NCBI RefSeq assembly: GCF_036850765.1
Contig: NC_089490.1
Span: 128,926,522-128,990,521 of the forward strand
Length of the DNA stretch: 64,000 nt
Source of the DNA: Saccopteryx bilineata
Taxonomy: Eukaryota > Chordata > Mammalia > Chiroptera > Emballonuridae
Direction: 5' to 3'
Below, one piece after another: positions 1-11,120 of this stretch; the stretch's first letter is position 1; every line of letters begins with the position of its first letter. The notes below the pieces were generated by a model, which made no database searches, was not told the origin of the DNA, and saw only the letters and a list, made by a program, of their open reading frames with translations. The position numbers and the translations under genes were made by a program.

Positions 1-1430
1 AGCTCACAAGCCAATCTTTCTGGTTGGGCTCCCTCCCCCCGCTGCCCCTGCCTTGGCTGGGCATGTGAATGGGGGCAGAGGAGAGGGCAGGGCAGAAGGG
101 TGTGTGTGTGAACAAGTGAAGTCATCCTCTCTGGGTGGCTCCTTTTAATTAACACCCTAAAAAACTCCCAGCCAGCAAGATTGGGTCTTGTCAACTGGGA
201 GCCCCACCCTTCTGGCTCATGCAGGCCCTGGGGCTGACAGGGCAGGAAACAGAGAGCAACGAAGGAAGGGGTCTTTAGAAGGCCTGGGCATTGAAGGAGC
301 TTCTCTAGTCCTCAGAGGACCCCTTGGCAGGGTCCGCTGACCTCTGGGGGGGCCTAGGTTTACTTTTTCTGGGGCAAGAGAGTGAAGGTGGGCAAGGCAT
401 TGGTGAAACCATCCTGCAGTTCCCCCAGTGAGACCAGCCCCTGAAAGTGTCCAGTGTCCCAGGACTGGAGGTTACCCTACTGGATATTACACCTAGATCC
501 AGGCCAGGGTAAGACATTTAGGCCTCTCTCTGACCATTCCAGTTGTACCCAACATTCAAAGCAAAGAGTCAGCAGGTCCCTCATGGACTCTAGTCCCCAC
601 AGTGGGAAGCAATGAGCTTACTCCATGAAGGGGACAGAGCAAGCCTCATCCATCTCCCTGAAGACCTCTAAACCCCACAGTCCAGAGGTCACTTCTTGGA
701 CTTGTCTAATTCCTTCCTGTTCCTCAAAATCCTTCTCCAGACAACTTCCTGGTGAACCTCCCAGGAAGGCCCTTCCGGTCTGGTGTGTTCCGGTCCCATC
801 TAAGGCATGTGCGTCTGTGTTCCATAGATCTGATCCTCCCCTCTCATATCAGGCTGGAGTTCCAGAGGATGGGGTCTGAGTCGCCTGCTTGCTCTAGCTT
901 CCAACCCCAGCTCCTAGGACCAGAAAGCCATGGGAGGGGCACAGAACTGCTCGCTGTGAAAATAGCCATGGGGGCAGGGTGGATGGGAACACAGAGACTC
1001 GGGCCTTCCCTGATGAGGAAGCAGGAGCCCCAGGCTCCATTCCACTGCTGCTTCTACAAAATCACTATGTGACCGCAGAAGGGGCCTCCATCTCAGGTCT
1101 TGACTCAGTAACCTTGGTCCCTTCCAGTTCTGACAGCCTCCACTACTAGGATGATCCAGGACCCAAGGCAATGGGAGACTGTTAAGTGGAAGACGAGGCT
1201 GGCATGACCGTGGCTTCACAGGAAATGACTCTCATTCCCAGAGCTGGGGAATGGAATTTCTTCTAGCTTTCCTGAGTCTAGAGAGCTACTTTCAAATGTC
1301 CCAGCTCAGGGTAGGGGTGGGGATCAGGCAAGAACTAGAGATAGGGGCTGTGAAACATAAGGCAAAGTGGAGGGTGGCTTAGTTATGCCAGCCAAGTTCT
1401 GGAGAGCCACTTCACAACACCGCCTAGCTA
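1..1430. other. Single-copy non-coding DNA, nothing recognised
   Basis: No repeat family, splice-bounded exon or long convincing reading frame is visible. The first 250 bases are G/C-rich and look like ordinary unique mammalian sequence. Short open frames on both strands have no recognisable domain and overlap each other, as expected by chance. Confidence 0.5.
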
Positions 1431-1435
1431 AGTGT

Positions 1436-1505
1436 ACACATAATCTGTTAGGAGGGTAGATCTCATATTAGGTGTTCTTACCACAACAAAAATAAAATTA
1501 AAACT
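1436..1505 (+). mobile_element. Old LINE-1 3' end fragment
   Basis: The text GTAGATCTCATATTAGGTGT followed by TCTTACCAC and an A-rich end is typical of the 3' terminus of old mammalian L1M elements. Only the last tens of bases can be assigned. The subfamily cannot be told by eye. Confidence 0.5.
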
Positions 1506-2162
1506 AGAGAGAAGCTATCTGAAACCTGTCCGGAGCCCAGGAATTGGAGTCAAGTGTGGGGAGCTCTTCAGCTGCTCACGGCTCCCCAATAGCTGTTCCC
1601 AGCGCCCAGCAACCAAATCCCCACAATCTCTACCCTCCAGAATCCAACAGCCCAGAGAAGTGGGGACAACGTCACCCCTGCTGGCCCGCAAACCCTGCTC
1701 AGAAAGCCAGAACCTAATGCCCCTTGCCACCAGTCACAAGGGACCCAAATTTTCTGAGACTCGGTTTGTTGAGAGAGGTGGGGCCTGATTTCAGGGGACA
1801 GTAGAGAAAGGATGGGGTGACTGCTCTCGGGGAACAGAGTGGGGCGTGGTGGGAGAACGAAAGCGTCCTCTCCCTGGGGCCGAGTGGGAGCCGGAGCAGA
1901 GCGACACGCCCCGACGCGGAGGCCTCCGCCTCCCACCCAGCTGGGCCAGCTGTTCCCATCACACCCTGGGCAGTAAAACTTGCTTTTATGGTGTTGCGGG
2001 GGTTGCTGTTTTCCTTGGGGGTGTTGTTTGTGTCTGTGTATCTATATGCAAACATACCTGGTCCTTGCATATGTATTGATGTCTGAAGTTTGGGGTGTGT
2101 GTGTGTGTGTATCCATGAGTGTTTTTGTGTGGGTATAGCCATGTGGGTCTGGGAGCTAGATC
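1506..2162. other. Single-copy DNA with a short (GT)n run
   Basis: No gene is recognised. The segment near 1850-1960 is CpG-richer than its surroundings but short. A (GT)8 run lies at about 2095-2110, inside a longer GT-rich patch. Confidence 0.45.
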
Positions 2163-2345
2163 ATCATAGCCACTGTTTATTGAGTTATTACAATGTGCTA
2201 GGCACTTTCCAGTTGTTACTTCCTTTAATCCTCACAACAGCCCTATAAGGAAGGTAGTCTAGCTATCCCTGTTTATTTGAGACACAGAGAGATTTAATAA
2301 TTCACCCAAAATCAGATAACTAGTAAGGGACAGAGCTGGGACACT
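2163..2345 (-). mobile_element. MIR SINE
   Basis: Read on the plus strand this is the reverse complement of MIR. It shows the TTTATTGAGTTATTACAATG / GTGCTAGGCAC start, then AATCCTCACAACAGCCCTAT, then the ACTAGTAAGGGACAGAGCTG block. MIR is an ancient tRNA-derived SINE shared by mammals. Divergence is high and no TSD can be seen. Confidence 0.85.
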
Positions 2346-2920
2346 TGCCTCTCCTGCTGAAAATGTGTGTGTGTGTCTTTTCCTAGACACATGAATTCGG
2401 ACAGAATATCTGCACACCTGTCTGTGTGTCTGGGGTTGCGTGGTCTCCACCCGCTTGGTGAGTCTGTGCACATCTGCGTGTGTCTGGGTCCAGGTCCGGG
2501 CCCAGGCCAGTCTAGGCTCAGTAGCCGGGGTCACCAGAGCCTTAGAAACTCCCTAGAATAGTGACTATTTGCTAAAGCAGAAAACAGAGCATGAAGTGTG
2601 TGGCAAACTTGCAACAGAACTTTGCCATCCAGACTGGCAGGCAGTGCCTGAGTGAAGCCTGCACAGTCCCTTAGCCGGGGAACAAGAGTAGCCCGTCCCT
2701 TGGAGGAGGCGCCGAAGAAGAGAGGCCATCGAGGAAGAGCTCAGAGGGCAGCAAGAAGGAGGCAATGGCGTCCTGTCCCTGGCAGGGCCACCCCTGCTCC
2801 TAAACAGCTGGAGGGAGGGCAGGAATGGAAACCCTGGGAGAAGAGCTGATTGATTCCTTGGCTAGGAATTCTGTTCCCTGAGAGCCCTGTGTCCCGTCTG
2901 TCTCGGACAGCCTCCCTCCG
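2346..2920. other. Single-copy DNA, nothing recognised
   Basis: No repeat or exon is recognised. It contains short GT-rich text and several small open frames without domains. Confidence 0.4.
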
Positions 2921-3290
2921 GAGGCACTAACCATGGGATCCGGCTGGGCGCTGGGTCTGGGTCAGAAGTTGCCCCAGCTGCCAGGGGTCCTGGGAACTGG
3001 GAGCCTGGCAGCCGGAGGCAAGGGCGGGGCTGGATGGTGAGGGTGGCAGTCGCCGATTGGCTAGGCCCCCGCGCTCCCACGGAGGCCTCCAGGGCCCAGG
3101 GCGGGCAACCCAGCTGGGTGACTCACTTTCTTCCCCACCCTGGAGCTGGACGGGCGCCCAGCTGCTTCCACCTAAGACCCGCCCGCGAATACGGACGGCC
3201 TGACTCAGCAAGGGGAGCGGGCCTGCCTGCCGCCCTGTTCACGTCCTCGGGACTGGGTGGGGGTGCAGGGGGGCGGAACCGTGGAGAATG
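2921..3290. promoter_or_regulatory. CpG-rich promoter- or enhancer-like patch
   Basis: This stretch is locally rich in CpG. It contains a GC box (AGGGCGGGGC, 3021-3030), an inverted CCAAT box (CGATTGG, 3054-3060), an AP-1 site (TGACTCA, 3119-3125) and a Maf/NF-E2-type site (TGACTCAGCA, 3201-3210). Such a combination is common in proximal promoters and enhancers. No transcript or exon can be tied to it from sequence alone, so the assignment is inference. Confidence 0.4.
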
Positions 3291-3775
3291 GGTTCATCCC
3301 TCTAAGAGCGTTGAGCGTTCTGTAGAGGGGGCCAGTCTGGTGTCTGTCCTTGGGGCGGTGGGGACATCTGTCCCTCTGAAATGGGAAGCTGTGTGTCTGT
3401 CCTTTAGGGGTGTCTCTAGGGCCCCCTCTTGGATCTCTGTGGGTCCAGCTGATAGACTCTGAGCTTTTGGAGTCTGCACGTTGGTCCATTTGGGGTGTCA
3501 CTTTGTGACCACCATTTCAAGATCATTTCTGTACCCACAATCCACACACCCTAGAAGCCTTCTCCATGCCTCTGAGATGGATGCCAAGCCTATCAGGGGC
3601 TACATTTGAGGAGTTCTCCAGTCCGGCTCTGCGCACCTCCACGCTGCAGGGACCCAACAGTCAGAAACCAGATGCTGCTACTGCAGGAAGCTCAAGGCGC
3701 CCTGCCAACCCCTGTAGTCCGTTCCTGCAAGATCTCACGTGGTTTCAAAGTGATCCCTCAAAAAGAAAAAGACCC
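3291..3775. other. Single-copy DNA, nothing recognised
   Basis: It has loosely repeated TGTCTGTCC text around 3330-3410 but no recognised repeat family or gene. Confidence 0.4.
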
Positions 3776-3778
3776 ACA

Positions 3779-3945
3779 TTTGTCCAGAGACTGCTGCGCA
3801 CCAAGCCCTATGCCAGGAGCTTTATGTTCAATTCATCTATATTGCTTGTCAGAATAACTCAAAAAGAAAAGGAGAAACTGAGGCAAGGAGGGGTGACATA
3901 GAGGCAGTATGTGAGAGTCAGGATTTGAACTCAGGCCTGTTTGGT
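3779..3945 (-). mobile_element. MIR SINE
   Basis: Reverse-complement MIR text is visible: CAAGCCCTATGCCAGGAGCT, GAAACTGAGGCAAGGAG, and GTCAGGATTTGAACTCAGGC, which is the MIR core and tRNA-head region. Confidence 0.8.
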
Positions 3946-4274
3946 TCTAAAAAATATGCTTTTTCTGCTGGCTTTGGTTGCTCCCTGACCCCCTATCTGG
4001 CGTGGCTTCCACTTGGCCCCATTACTCTAAAGCCAGCTTGGGGAAACCAACTCCACAGGGAGGCCCCGTTCCCAGCTTCGCCCAGGGTTTCCCATGCCAG
4101 GAAGGGTCCCTGATGACTATGAGCAGGAGTGGGGTGGGGACCAGGGAGGGGAGCAGGAAAAAGCTGAGCATCAGCACATGTCAGCTTTAGAGGAGACAAT
4201 TGAGATATGGGCCAGGTCCTCAGTGGGGAGAGAGCTGGGGAGGGCCACTGCCAGCTCAACACACACGTTATAGG

Positions 4275-4293
4275 ACACACACACACACACACA
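4275..4293. repeat. (AC)n microsatellite
   Basis: An uninterrupted run of AC dinucleotides lies within a wider CA-rich stretch. Confidence 0.9.
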
Positions 4294-5596
4294 AAGACAT
4301 GCACAGTCATCATGAGACCCCCACTCCCAGATACACATACCCAGTAGTTGTGGGGTTGTTGCACACAGACACACACACAGAAGTGTGTGTCACACTTGTA
4401 CACACATGTTTCACATGGCTTTTAAGATTGCTACAAGCATGTGCTTAAGGCATCAGTGTAGTGGTTACACACAGATTCACAATGGTTATGGGTCATTATA
4501 TACACACACTGTCAACCACCAGAAAGGGGTCGTGGGAACAACATGTGAACAAATTGGTCCCAGTGCCTGACCAAGCCCCAGCCCAGGAAGCCCAGACCCC
4601 TCTCCCCCACACTCATTCACCCTAGACAGGCCATTGCCAACCATTGCCCCACAGCTCTCTGGGCCCAACATCTGAACTACTCACATACACACAGAGACAT
4701 GTACACATACACATACAGGCCTTAAAGAAAGCTTGCACTGACTCAATAGATGCCTTCCACGAACATGATATACAGAAGCCACACAGGCCTTTCCAACGAG
4801 GGCACACACACAGCAGTCATGCGGGCACATAGCCTTCCCACAAGCACAGCCATGTAAGACCCTCACATGATCACACCTGGCTGACAGTCACCTACACACA
4901 AAACCACACGGGTCTCACACAGACCCATGTACACATGCACATGACAAGGGAAGAATAGAATGTATATGCCAATCAGCGCACGTACAATAATGGGAGTGAG
5001 TATGCACAAACGAACTCCCCCATCCCAAAGAAATCCCCCCAACACAGACCATGGCCCCTCAATCTTCCATCCTGGAAAAACAAGGCCCAGGCTTGCTCCA
5101 TCAGCTCAATCCCTTGCCTGGCCCAAGACAGGCCCTGCCCTGCCTGCCCCAGCCTGCTTGGGTGGGGCCCCGCCTGCTCTCAGAGCCAGCTGCCAGCTCA
5201 GCACAGGGCACGGTGCCCCAGCTGCTCACTGCCGCTCCTGCACATTGCCAGCCCCACCCTCTCTTCCTAGGCCTGCCACCTCAGCATCTGGGACCCAGCC
5301 TGGGTTCCACCTAGCCCATTTCTGCAGGCGATGGCAAGGTGCCTGATCCTCAGAGCTGGGGTCTAGGAGAAGGGGCCTGCTGGCAAGACCCTAGAGGGAA
5401 GGGACAGCCCAGCAGAGCCTCCCACCCACCCCCCAGTCCCTTCTTCTTCAGACTGAGCTCTCCTCACCGATGCTGGGTCCCCACAGTAACAGGTAAACTT
5501 CCTGACTGCAGTAAACAAACAACACCGAGAGCTACAACTCCATCTACACTGTCTCCTAACCCTCAGACATCTGTCCGTGCACATGAGCCTTCAATT

Positions 5597-5641
5597 ACAC
5601 ACACACACACACACTCTCTCTCTCTCTCACACATACACACA
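5597..5641. repeat. Compound (AC)n(TC)n microsatellite
   Basis: A run of AC dinucleotides passes directly into TC dinucleotides and then back to ACAC/ATACACAC. It is a compound microsatellite likely to vary in length. Confidence 0.9.
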
Positions 5642-6382
5642 GCAAAACCAGCACTCCTCATGCTCCCATGACATACAGCCCTGCACACACGGCCACTCAG
5701 CTCTCACTCGCAGCTCACATCACGAGTCACACAACACCCCCTCACATATACATGGTTTCCTGCAGTCTCTGTTAAATAGACACAGTTGAAAACAGTGCCC
5801 CTGTGTGTGTCCAGTCACACAGACACACACAGCATCATTAGGAGTTTATAACTGACCCAGTCATGCCAGAGCTGGTCTCTGCACACCCCTTTGTGTCTGC
5901 AGTTCGGGACATTGGGGTGAGATTCATTTTATCTCTGCTCTGTCCTTACTTTGGAGCTATGGTCATTTTGGCTGGGGCACAGGGCTGGGAGATGTCACCC
6001 AGAAACCATGCCTCTCACAGACTAGTCCCCCACCCTGGGCATGGGGAAGAAAAGAAAACCTGGCCAATGTGAGCACAGAGCCCCAGGGGCCCCAGGGCAT
6101 CTGAGGTGGACTGGAGAGGAGGAGGAAGCCCTGGCCTCTGCCCAGGAGGGGCTTGTGCAAGGCTGGTGCCGAGCTGGCACTGGAGGAGGCGGGCAATGAC
6201 AAAATGGTGACAGAGGCATTAGGGATAGGGCCTCTGCTCAAAAAGCAGTATGGCTCTTAAAGCAAGCTGGGAGGGCCAGACTCTGGGGAAAGACAAGCAG
6301 AAGTCTGAAGACCCCCTAACTCTCTCCTGCTCTGCTCCCTCTTCTGGCTTGAGAGTCAAGCAACTGCCATTTAAAAGCACCC

Positions 6383-6694
6383 ACTGACTAGTGGTGGTGC
6401 AGTAAATAGAGTGTCAGCCTGGAATGCTGAGGTCCCTAGTTTGAAATCCTGAGGTTACTTGTGTCAGTATGGGATCATCAACATGACCCCAAGATCACTG
6501 GCTTGAACCCCAAGGTCACTGGCTTGAGTAAGGGGTCACTGGATCAGCTTGAGCTCCCTGGTCAAGGCAAATATGAAAAGCAATCAATTAACAACTAAAG
6601 TAAATTCAAGTTGATGCTTCTCACTCTCTCCTCCCACTGTCTCTCCCTTCCTGTCTCCCTCTCTCTCTTTCTCATCAATTTAAAAATAAAAAAA
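6383..6694 (+). mobile_element. SINE-B, long form
   Basis: The tRNA-like head ACTGACTAGTGGTGGTGCAG is followed by repeated short CTTGAG/GGTCACTGGCTTGA units, a CT-rich body and an A-rich tail with CATCAATTTAAAAATAAA. It is flanked by near-identical direct repeats TAAAAGCACCC (6372-6382) and TAAAAGTACCC (6695-6705), the expected L1-mediated TSD. It is older than the short SINE-B copies elsewhere in the window, judged by more changes. Confidence 0.85.
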
Positions 6695-6775
6695 TAAAAG
6701 TACCCTTTCTGAGCTTTAGGAACTGGCCCTGCTCTTTGTTGATCTGGGCCCTGGCAGCATGATGTGTTCTGTTCG

Positions 6776-6850
6776 TGAAAACTTATCAAACTGTACACTT
6801 GTGACATGAGTACTTTTCTGTATGTATGTTATACTTCAAGGAAAGTATTT
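6776..6850 (+). mobile_element. Old LINE-1 3' end fragment
   Basis: TATCAAACTGTACACTTGTG and GTATGTATGTTATACTTCAA match the familiar end of L1M 3' UTRs. Confidence 0.6.
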
Positions 6851-7149
6851 TTTATAGAGTAAATTCCCCTCTGCATAAGGAGCTCTGTGTCTTTGCTGAT
6901 GTGAACAGTCTGTGCCTGTCTGTGCCTGTCTAGGCTGTGCATATACAACATCCCATGTGAATTATTCTTTGTCTCTAATGCCTGAGGCCCTCCATGTGTG
7001 TGGACTTACTGCACATAGATGTGCACACACACACAAACATGAACACACGTGCACACCTTCACCCAGCTCCCTGCCTGTCTTTCCTCTGTGACGGTGAGGC
7101 TGCATCTGGGGGGTGGGGAGATGTAGTCAGGGCTTTCTTTCATTTAAAC

Positions 7150-7600
7150 AACAGAAATGTATGATTACCAGCTCTGTGCCAAGCACGGGGATACATGACG
7201 CGTGCCAGGCAGATTTGGCTTCACCAAGCTCACCATCTGATGGGGAGACTGCAACACAGTGACAAAAGGCTGTGTTGGGGAGAATAGGGAAGGGAGCCCT
7301 GCCTCTCAGATGTCAGGGATGACTTCCTGATGGGTCACACAGTAGACTCGCATTGCAGGGGGGGGGGGCGTTGGGGGGGCATACACAAAGAATCAGAGGT
7401 GTGAGCGTGTGTGGCTTCCTCAGGATCCTGCCAGGAGCTCAGCTGCTAGCGTATAGTCAAGGAGGTGCAGGGGTGGGGAGGGGGGGTTGTCACTGCAGAG
7501 GCCATTTTTAGCCAGGTCAGCCAAAGCCTCACGTGTCAAGCTCAGGGTGAAAGGAATTTGGGCCAGGTATGACATGATCTGAATCAAACCAAGAGTTCTA
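7150..7600 (-). mobile_element. L2 LINE remnant
   Basis: Reverse-complement L2 landmarks appear in order: GCTCTGTGCCAAGCACGGGG, ACCAAGCTCACCATCTGATG, GATGACTTCCTGATG and, further on, TATGACATGATCTGAATC. The copy is very diverged. A G-rich run at about 7361-7377 interrupts it. Confidence 0.55.
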
Positions 7601-7852
7601 TGGAGGCAGGAGCAACTGGGAGTTCTCACCCTGGTTCTACCCGGACGCTCAGTCACTTCCCTCTCTGAGCCTCCAAAACAACAGAGGACTGGGCCTCTGT
7701 GCAGTTGACTCATGGTGCCAACTGTGTCCCCTCCTGGGTTCTGCCCACCTCTATGCCCTTCCCCAGCTTCATCCGCCCGTCCTTTGTCAGCATTTCCCTC
7801 CAACCCGGGGCTCAGACATAAGAATGGAGCCAGCAACTGACACCTGGCAGAA

Positions 7853-7872
7853 TGGCGCCCTCTAGTGGAGCA
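7853..7872 (-). promoter_or_regulatory. CTCF-like motif
   Basis: TGGCGCCCTCTAGTGGAGC matches the reverse complement of the CTCF consensus (GCGCCCCCTGGTGG core), with two core changes. It lies in apparently non-repeat DNA. Binding is inferred from the motif only. Confidence 0.6.
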
Positions 7873-8237
7873 CCTGCCGCGTCTTGCCTGGAATTCAAAT
7901 CTCCAGTGCAGTATAGCCAAGGACACACACCTGCAGGAACAGGGCAGCCCCACTCTGCTCTTCAGCGCCCTCAGCCCCCAGTTCCTCACCACAACAGTGG
8001 CCTCTGGGTTACCAGTGATGAGCACTGGCGGATGGAGACTAAAATCCACCCTAAGCTCCACTCACGGAACCACGCTGGCCAAGGGCTGCCTTCCCCAGGA
8101 GGAAGGAACTTTCTCTGATTTGCGGAAAGGCACCTGTGGGCCCCTGCAACCTAGGGGCCTCCCAGTTCTCCTAGAAAGGGGCCAAACCAGTCAGCTCTGC
8201 TCCAAGGAGCATGTAGAGCCACTTCTTGCTGCGTCTC

Positions 8238-8257
8238 TGCTGCCCCCTAGTGGACAC
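8238..8257 (-). promoter_or_regulatory. CTCF-like motif
   Basis: TGCTGCCCCCTAGTGGACAC is a close match to the reverse CTCF consensus. It is in the same orientation as the motif about 385 bases upstream. Confidence 0.6.
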
Positions 8258-8904
8258 CTAAGTGTACCTCCTGTTTGCTCAAATCCACACTCCTTCCTTG
8301 GGGCTACCGCCGTCTCAGTGCCCACTGCTCAGAGATCTAGACTGCCTGAGCAGCAAGTCACAGGGAAAGATGGAAGCCTAGGTATCTCTGTGTCCCTCGA
8401 GACCCTACCACTGCCCGCCCCCTATTACCAATACCCGGCTCCTGAAGTCTGACTAATGGAGACGGGAGCTGCTGCTGCTGTAGATTCTGCAGCCCCTTTC
8501 ATCCTATGCTGCCTCTCTGACCTCAGTCTCCCTAGTTTGAACCAGAGTCCAAAGATTTATTTTCTGTGGTTTGTGTGGTCTTGGCAAGTGTGTGTTTGTT
8601 TGTTTTTCTATCTTTTTTTTTTTAATCCAGATTTTCAATTTTTGTTGTTGCAAAGTTTAAGGTTCTGGACACTCTAGGACCACATCCCTGCAAGTCTACA
8701 GCGGGCGGAGGCTGAGCACAGAGGCTGCCCCGGGCCTGGTCCCCACGTGCGGGGAGCCAGGAACGGTGCAAAAAAAGGTCCCCAGCCACCTGCTCTTCTT
8801 CTAATCCAAGTCCCTTCAGCACCTCGTCCCATGCTTGGAGGGGCCTCATGGACCCCCCGACAACTCTCTTAGGGGTGTCTGTACCAGCCAAATAAAAATA
8901 TAAG

Positions 8905-9490
8905 GTGAGCTACAAATACAAACCACATATGGAATTTTAAATTTTCTAGTAGCCACATTCATAAAGTAAAAAGAAATAGGTGGAACTATAATAGTATATC
9001 TACCACATTTCCCCATGTATAAGATGCACCCTTTTTCGAAAAATTTGGGGTCTAAAAACTGGATGCATCTTACACAGTGGTTGTGGCATTTCAAATGTCA
9101 TAGATGGAACTGAGGACGAGGCAATATATGAAGATACAGATGAGGACAAGTTAATGGATGGCAGTTTTGACAGTGATGAGGAGTTGTATGAATTTTCAGA
9201 TGAATAAAACTTGAACTCAATAACTTTATTTATGTAACACTTTTTTTCCAAATTTCAGGCCCCAAAATAAAGGTGCATCTTATACATGGGGAAATATGGT
9301 ATTTAACTCAATGTATCCAAAATATTAGTTCAGCATATAATTAATATTTTACATTAATATTTCATATTTTTCATACTGTCTTAAAGATCTGATATGTATT
9401 TTGTACTTCCTAATTCAGACTACCCGAATGTCACATCCTCAATAACCACATGTGGCTAGCAGCTGCCTAGTTGGGACAGAGCAGCTCTAG
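8905..9490. mobile_element. Old mammalian DNA-transposon relic, interrupted
   Basis: Two flanking blocks, 8905-9000 (AATTTTAAATTTTCTAGTAG) and 9302-9490 (ATAACCACATGTGGCTAGCA), look like one old hAT-Charlie-type repeat seen in many mammals. A younger TA-flanked element splits it. The exact family name is uncertain. Confidence 0.5.
9003..9299 (+). mobile_element. Short Tc1/mariner- or pogo-type element with terminal inverted repeats
   Basis: The ends are inverted repeats: CCACATTTCCCCATGTATAA at the start, and the reverse complement of the end reads CCATATTTCCCCATGTATAA. TA dinucleotides flank both sides (9001-9002 and 9300-9301), the Tc1/mariner TSD. Inside, about 9093-9207 reads as an acidic C-terminal peptide ending in DSDEELYEFSDE and a stop, so this is probably an internally deleted transposase element rather than pure non-coding sequence. 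Confidence 0.75.
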
Positions 9491-9519
9491 ACACCCCCCA
9501 CCTCCAAATTGGTCAACCG

Positions 9520-9838
9520 TTTTTATAAGATTCCATTCTTAGGAGATTCCATTTTTATGACATAGTGGAAAGATCAAACTACTCTACAGGAACAGAAAGT
9601 TCCTCAGTGACTGCCTGGGGCTGGGTGGGGTGCGAATGAAGGAACAGCAGTAGGGAACACCTCCAAGAGGTGCAGTGAACTTGCTGGGTTGAAGGCCATG
9701 TTCTGTATCTTGGTCATGGTGGTGGTAGGGAGAATATGAGTGTTTACATCTGTCAAAGCTCATTGCAATTGCAGGCTTCAAATGGGTACATTTTATTAAA
9801 TGTCAATTATCCTCAATAAAGTTGATTTTTAAAAGGGA
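9520..9838 (+). mobile_element. Old LINE-1 3' UTR
   Basis: The sequence shows GATTCCATTTTTATGACATA, then GACTGCCTGGGGCTGGGTGG, then AATTATCCTCAATAAAGTTG. This order is typical of L1M 3' UTRs and ends near an A-rich tail. Confidence 0.75.
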
Positions 9839-9943
9839 GGGGCAAAGGGAAATCCTAGGGCAATAACTGTGAAGTAGGTCTAAGGAGCAACAAACATAAG
9901 GAAGACTTTAATGAAGTCGCCAGGATTAAATGGAATTGAGTAT

Positions 9944-10320
9944 TGATATGGGCTGAACTGTGTGTTCCCCCCTTCCCAAATTCATATGGTGAAGCCCTAA
10001 CCCCCTTATGACCATATTGGAGAAACAGCTTTTAAGGAGGTGATTAAGGATAAATGAGGTCATAAAGGCAGAGCCCTGACCTGAGACACCTGGTGGTGTC
10101 CACATAAATAGGGAAGAGACACCAAAGAGCTCTCTCTGCCATGTGAGGACACAGCGAGAAGGTGACAGTCTCAAAGCCAGGAAGAGAGTCCTCACCAGAA
10201 ACCAAAGCTTGCTGCAACCATATTCTCAAATGTTCCAGTCTCCAGAACTGTGAGGAAATAAATTTCTGTCATTTTAAGCCACTCAGTCCATAGTAATTAT
10301 TGTCTTAGCAGACTAAGACA
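9944..10320 (+). mobile_element. MLT1/MST-like LTR (ERVL-MaLR)
   Basis: It starts TGATATGGGCTGAACTGTGT. It runs through AATTCATATGGTGAAGCCCT and GCCATGTGAGGACACAGCGA to CCAGAACTGTGAGGAAATAA and GCAGACTAAGACA. These are the usual landmarks of MaLR LTRs, including the AATAAA polyadenylation signal. It is an ancient solo LTR. Confidence 0.8.
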
Positions 10321-10334
10321 ATAATTTTATTTAC

Positions 10335-10500
10335 GGAATACAGGTATTCTCTGCTTTCCCAAAGTTCACATTAAGCAAACTTAGGTCTTTTGTAAAAGCA
10401 AAGTGGTGTAACGTGAACTTGGATAAAGTGAATTTTTGGAAAGTGGAAGACCCTCTTCACTTTATACCGTTTTGGCTTACAAAAGGTTTCACAGGATTGC
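10335..10500. mobile_element. Tigger-like MITE fragment
   Basis: ACAGGTATTCTCTGCTTTCC and the following GTGAACTTGGATAAAGTGAA text resemble non-autonomous Tigger-type mammalian elements. The right end is unclear. Confidence 0.5.
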
Positions 10501-10504
10501 TCTA

Positions 10505-10915
10505 CAGTGGTCCCTCAGTACCCATGGGCCATCAGGTCCAAGAACCCCAAGGATGCAGAAATCTTCAGATGTTCACGTTCCCATATAAAATTCCCAGTAT
10601 TTCCATATAACCTATGTACTTCCTCCGTACACCCTAAATCATGTCTAGATTACTTATAATACTTACTATAATGTAAATGTAATATAAAAAGTTGCCATAA
10701 CATATTGTTTAGGAAATAATAACAAGAAAAAAGTCTGTGCATGTTCAGCAACCATCACAGGCCGAACTTCACAGGACATGTGAGCAACAAGGTAGATTTC
10801 ATTCCCCGTGCTTTTGATCCAAGTTTGGTTGCGTCTGTGGGTGCAGAACGCATGGATAACAGCCAACTGTTCTGGGGGATTGCACAGGAACTAGCATCAT
10901 ACTGAGAGACCACTG
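10505..10915 (+). mobile_element. Tigger-type (TcMar) MITE
   Basis: Terminal inverted repeats CAGTGGTCCCTCAGT (start) and ACTGAGAGACCACTG (end) pair with one mismatch. The left side is flanked by TA and the right flank has decayed. Internal landmarks ATTACTTATAATACTTACTA and AATAACAAGAAAAAAGTCTG are typical of this non-autonomous Tigger group. Confidence 0.8.
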
Positions 10916-11120
10916 GATGATTTTTGAGGAATTGACGTTAGTATTTTGAAAACTAACTTTTAGAACAAACTTTTAAAACACAATGATTAAATCTAGAAAA
11001 ATAAAATTACTCAAGGAAAAAACCAATCATAGTATAGTGACTTAGCAGAGACTAAAAACAGATAACTACATCAGGAGAGAGAGGGAGGGGGAAAAAGACT
11101 GTAAGAAAGCTATATCTTAT

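Larger units (their letters stand above)
3946..6371. other. Single-copy DNA rich in CA-type microsatellite text
   Basis: No gene is recognised. From about 4260 to 5000 and again from 5590 to 5840 the sequence is full of short CACA, ACACATG and TACACA words with a few true microsatellites. The whole looks like a decayed, extended CA-rich region. Open frames here are low-complexity. Confidence 0.5.
7601..8900. other. Single-copy DNA carrying CTCF-like sites
   Basis: No exon is recognised. A long minus-strand open frame (7420-8061) overlaps the L2 remnant and has no domain, so I treat it as chance. Two strong CTCF-type motifs are annotated separately. A poly-T run lies near 8612-8624. Confidence 0.4.

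Noticed and set aside
4200..5000. Open frames in CA-rich DNA resembling cysteine/valine-rich proteins
   Set aside because: They are translations of microsatellite-like CACA/TGTG text.
6600..6670. CT-rich tract as a splice polypyrimidine tract
   Set aside because: It is the CT-rich body of a SINE-B copy with a clean TSD.
7420..8061. 213-codon open frame on the minus strand
   Set aside because: It overlaps an L2 relic and low-complexity G/C-rich text, shows no domain and has no splice context. Most likely chance.
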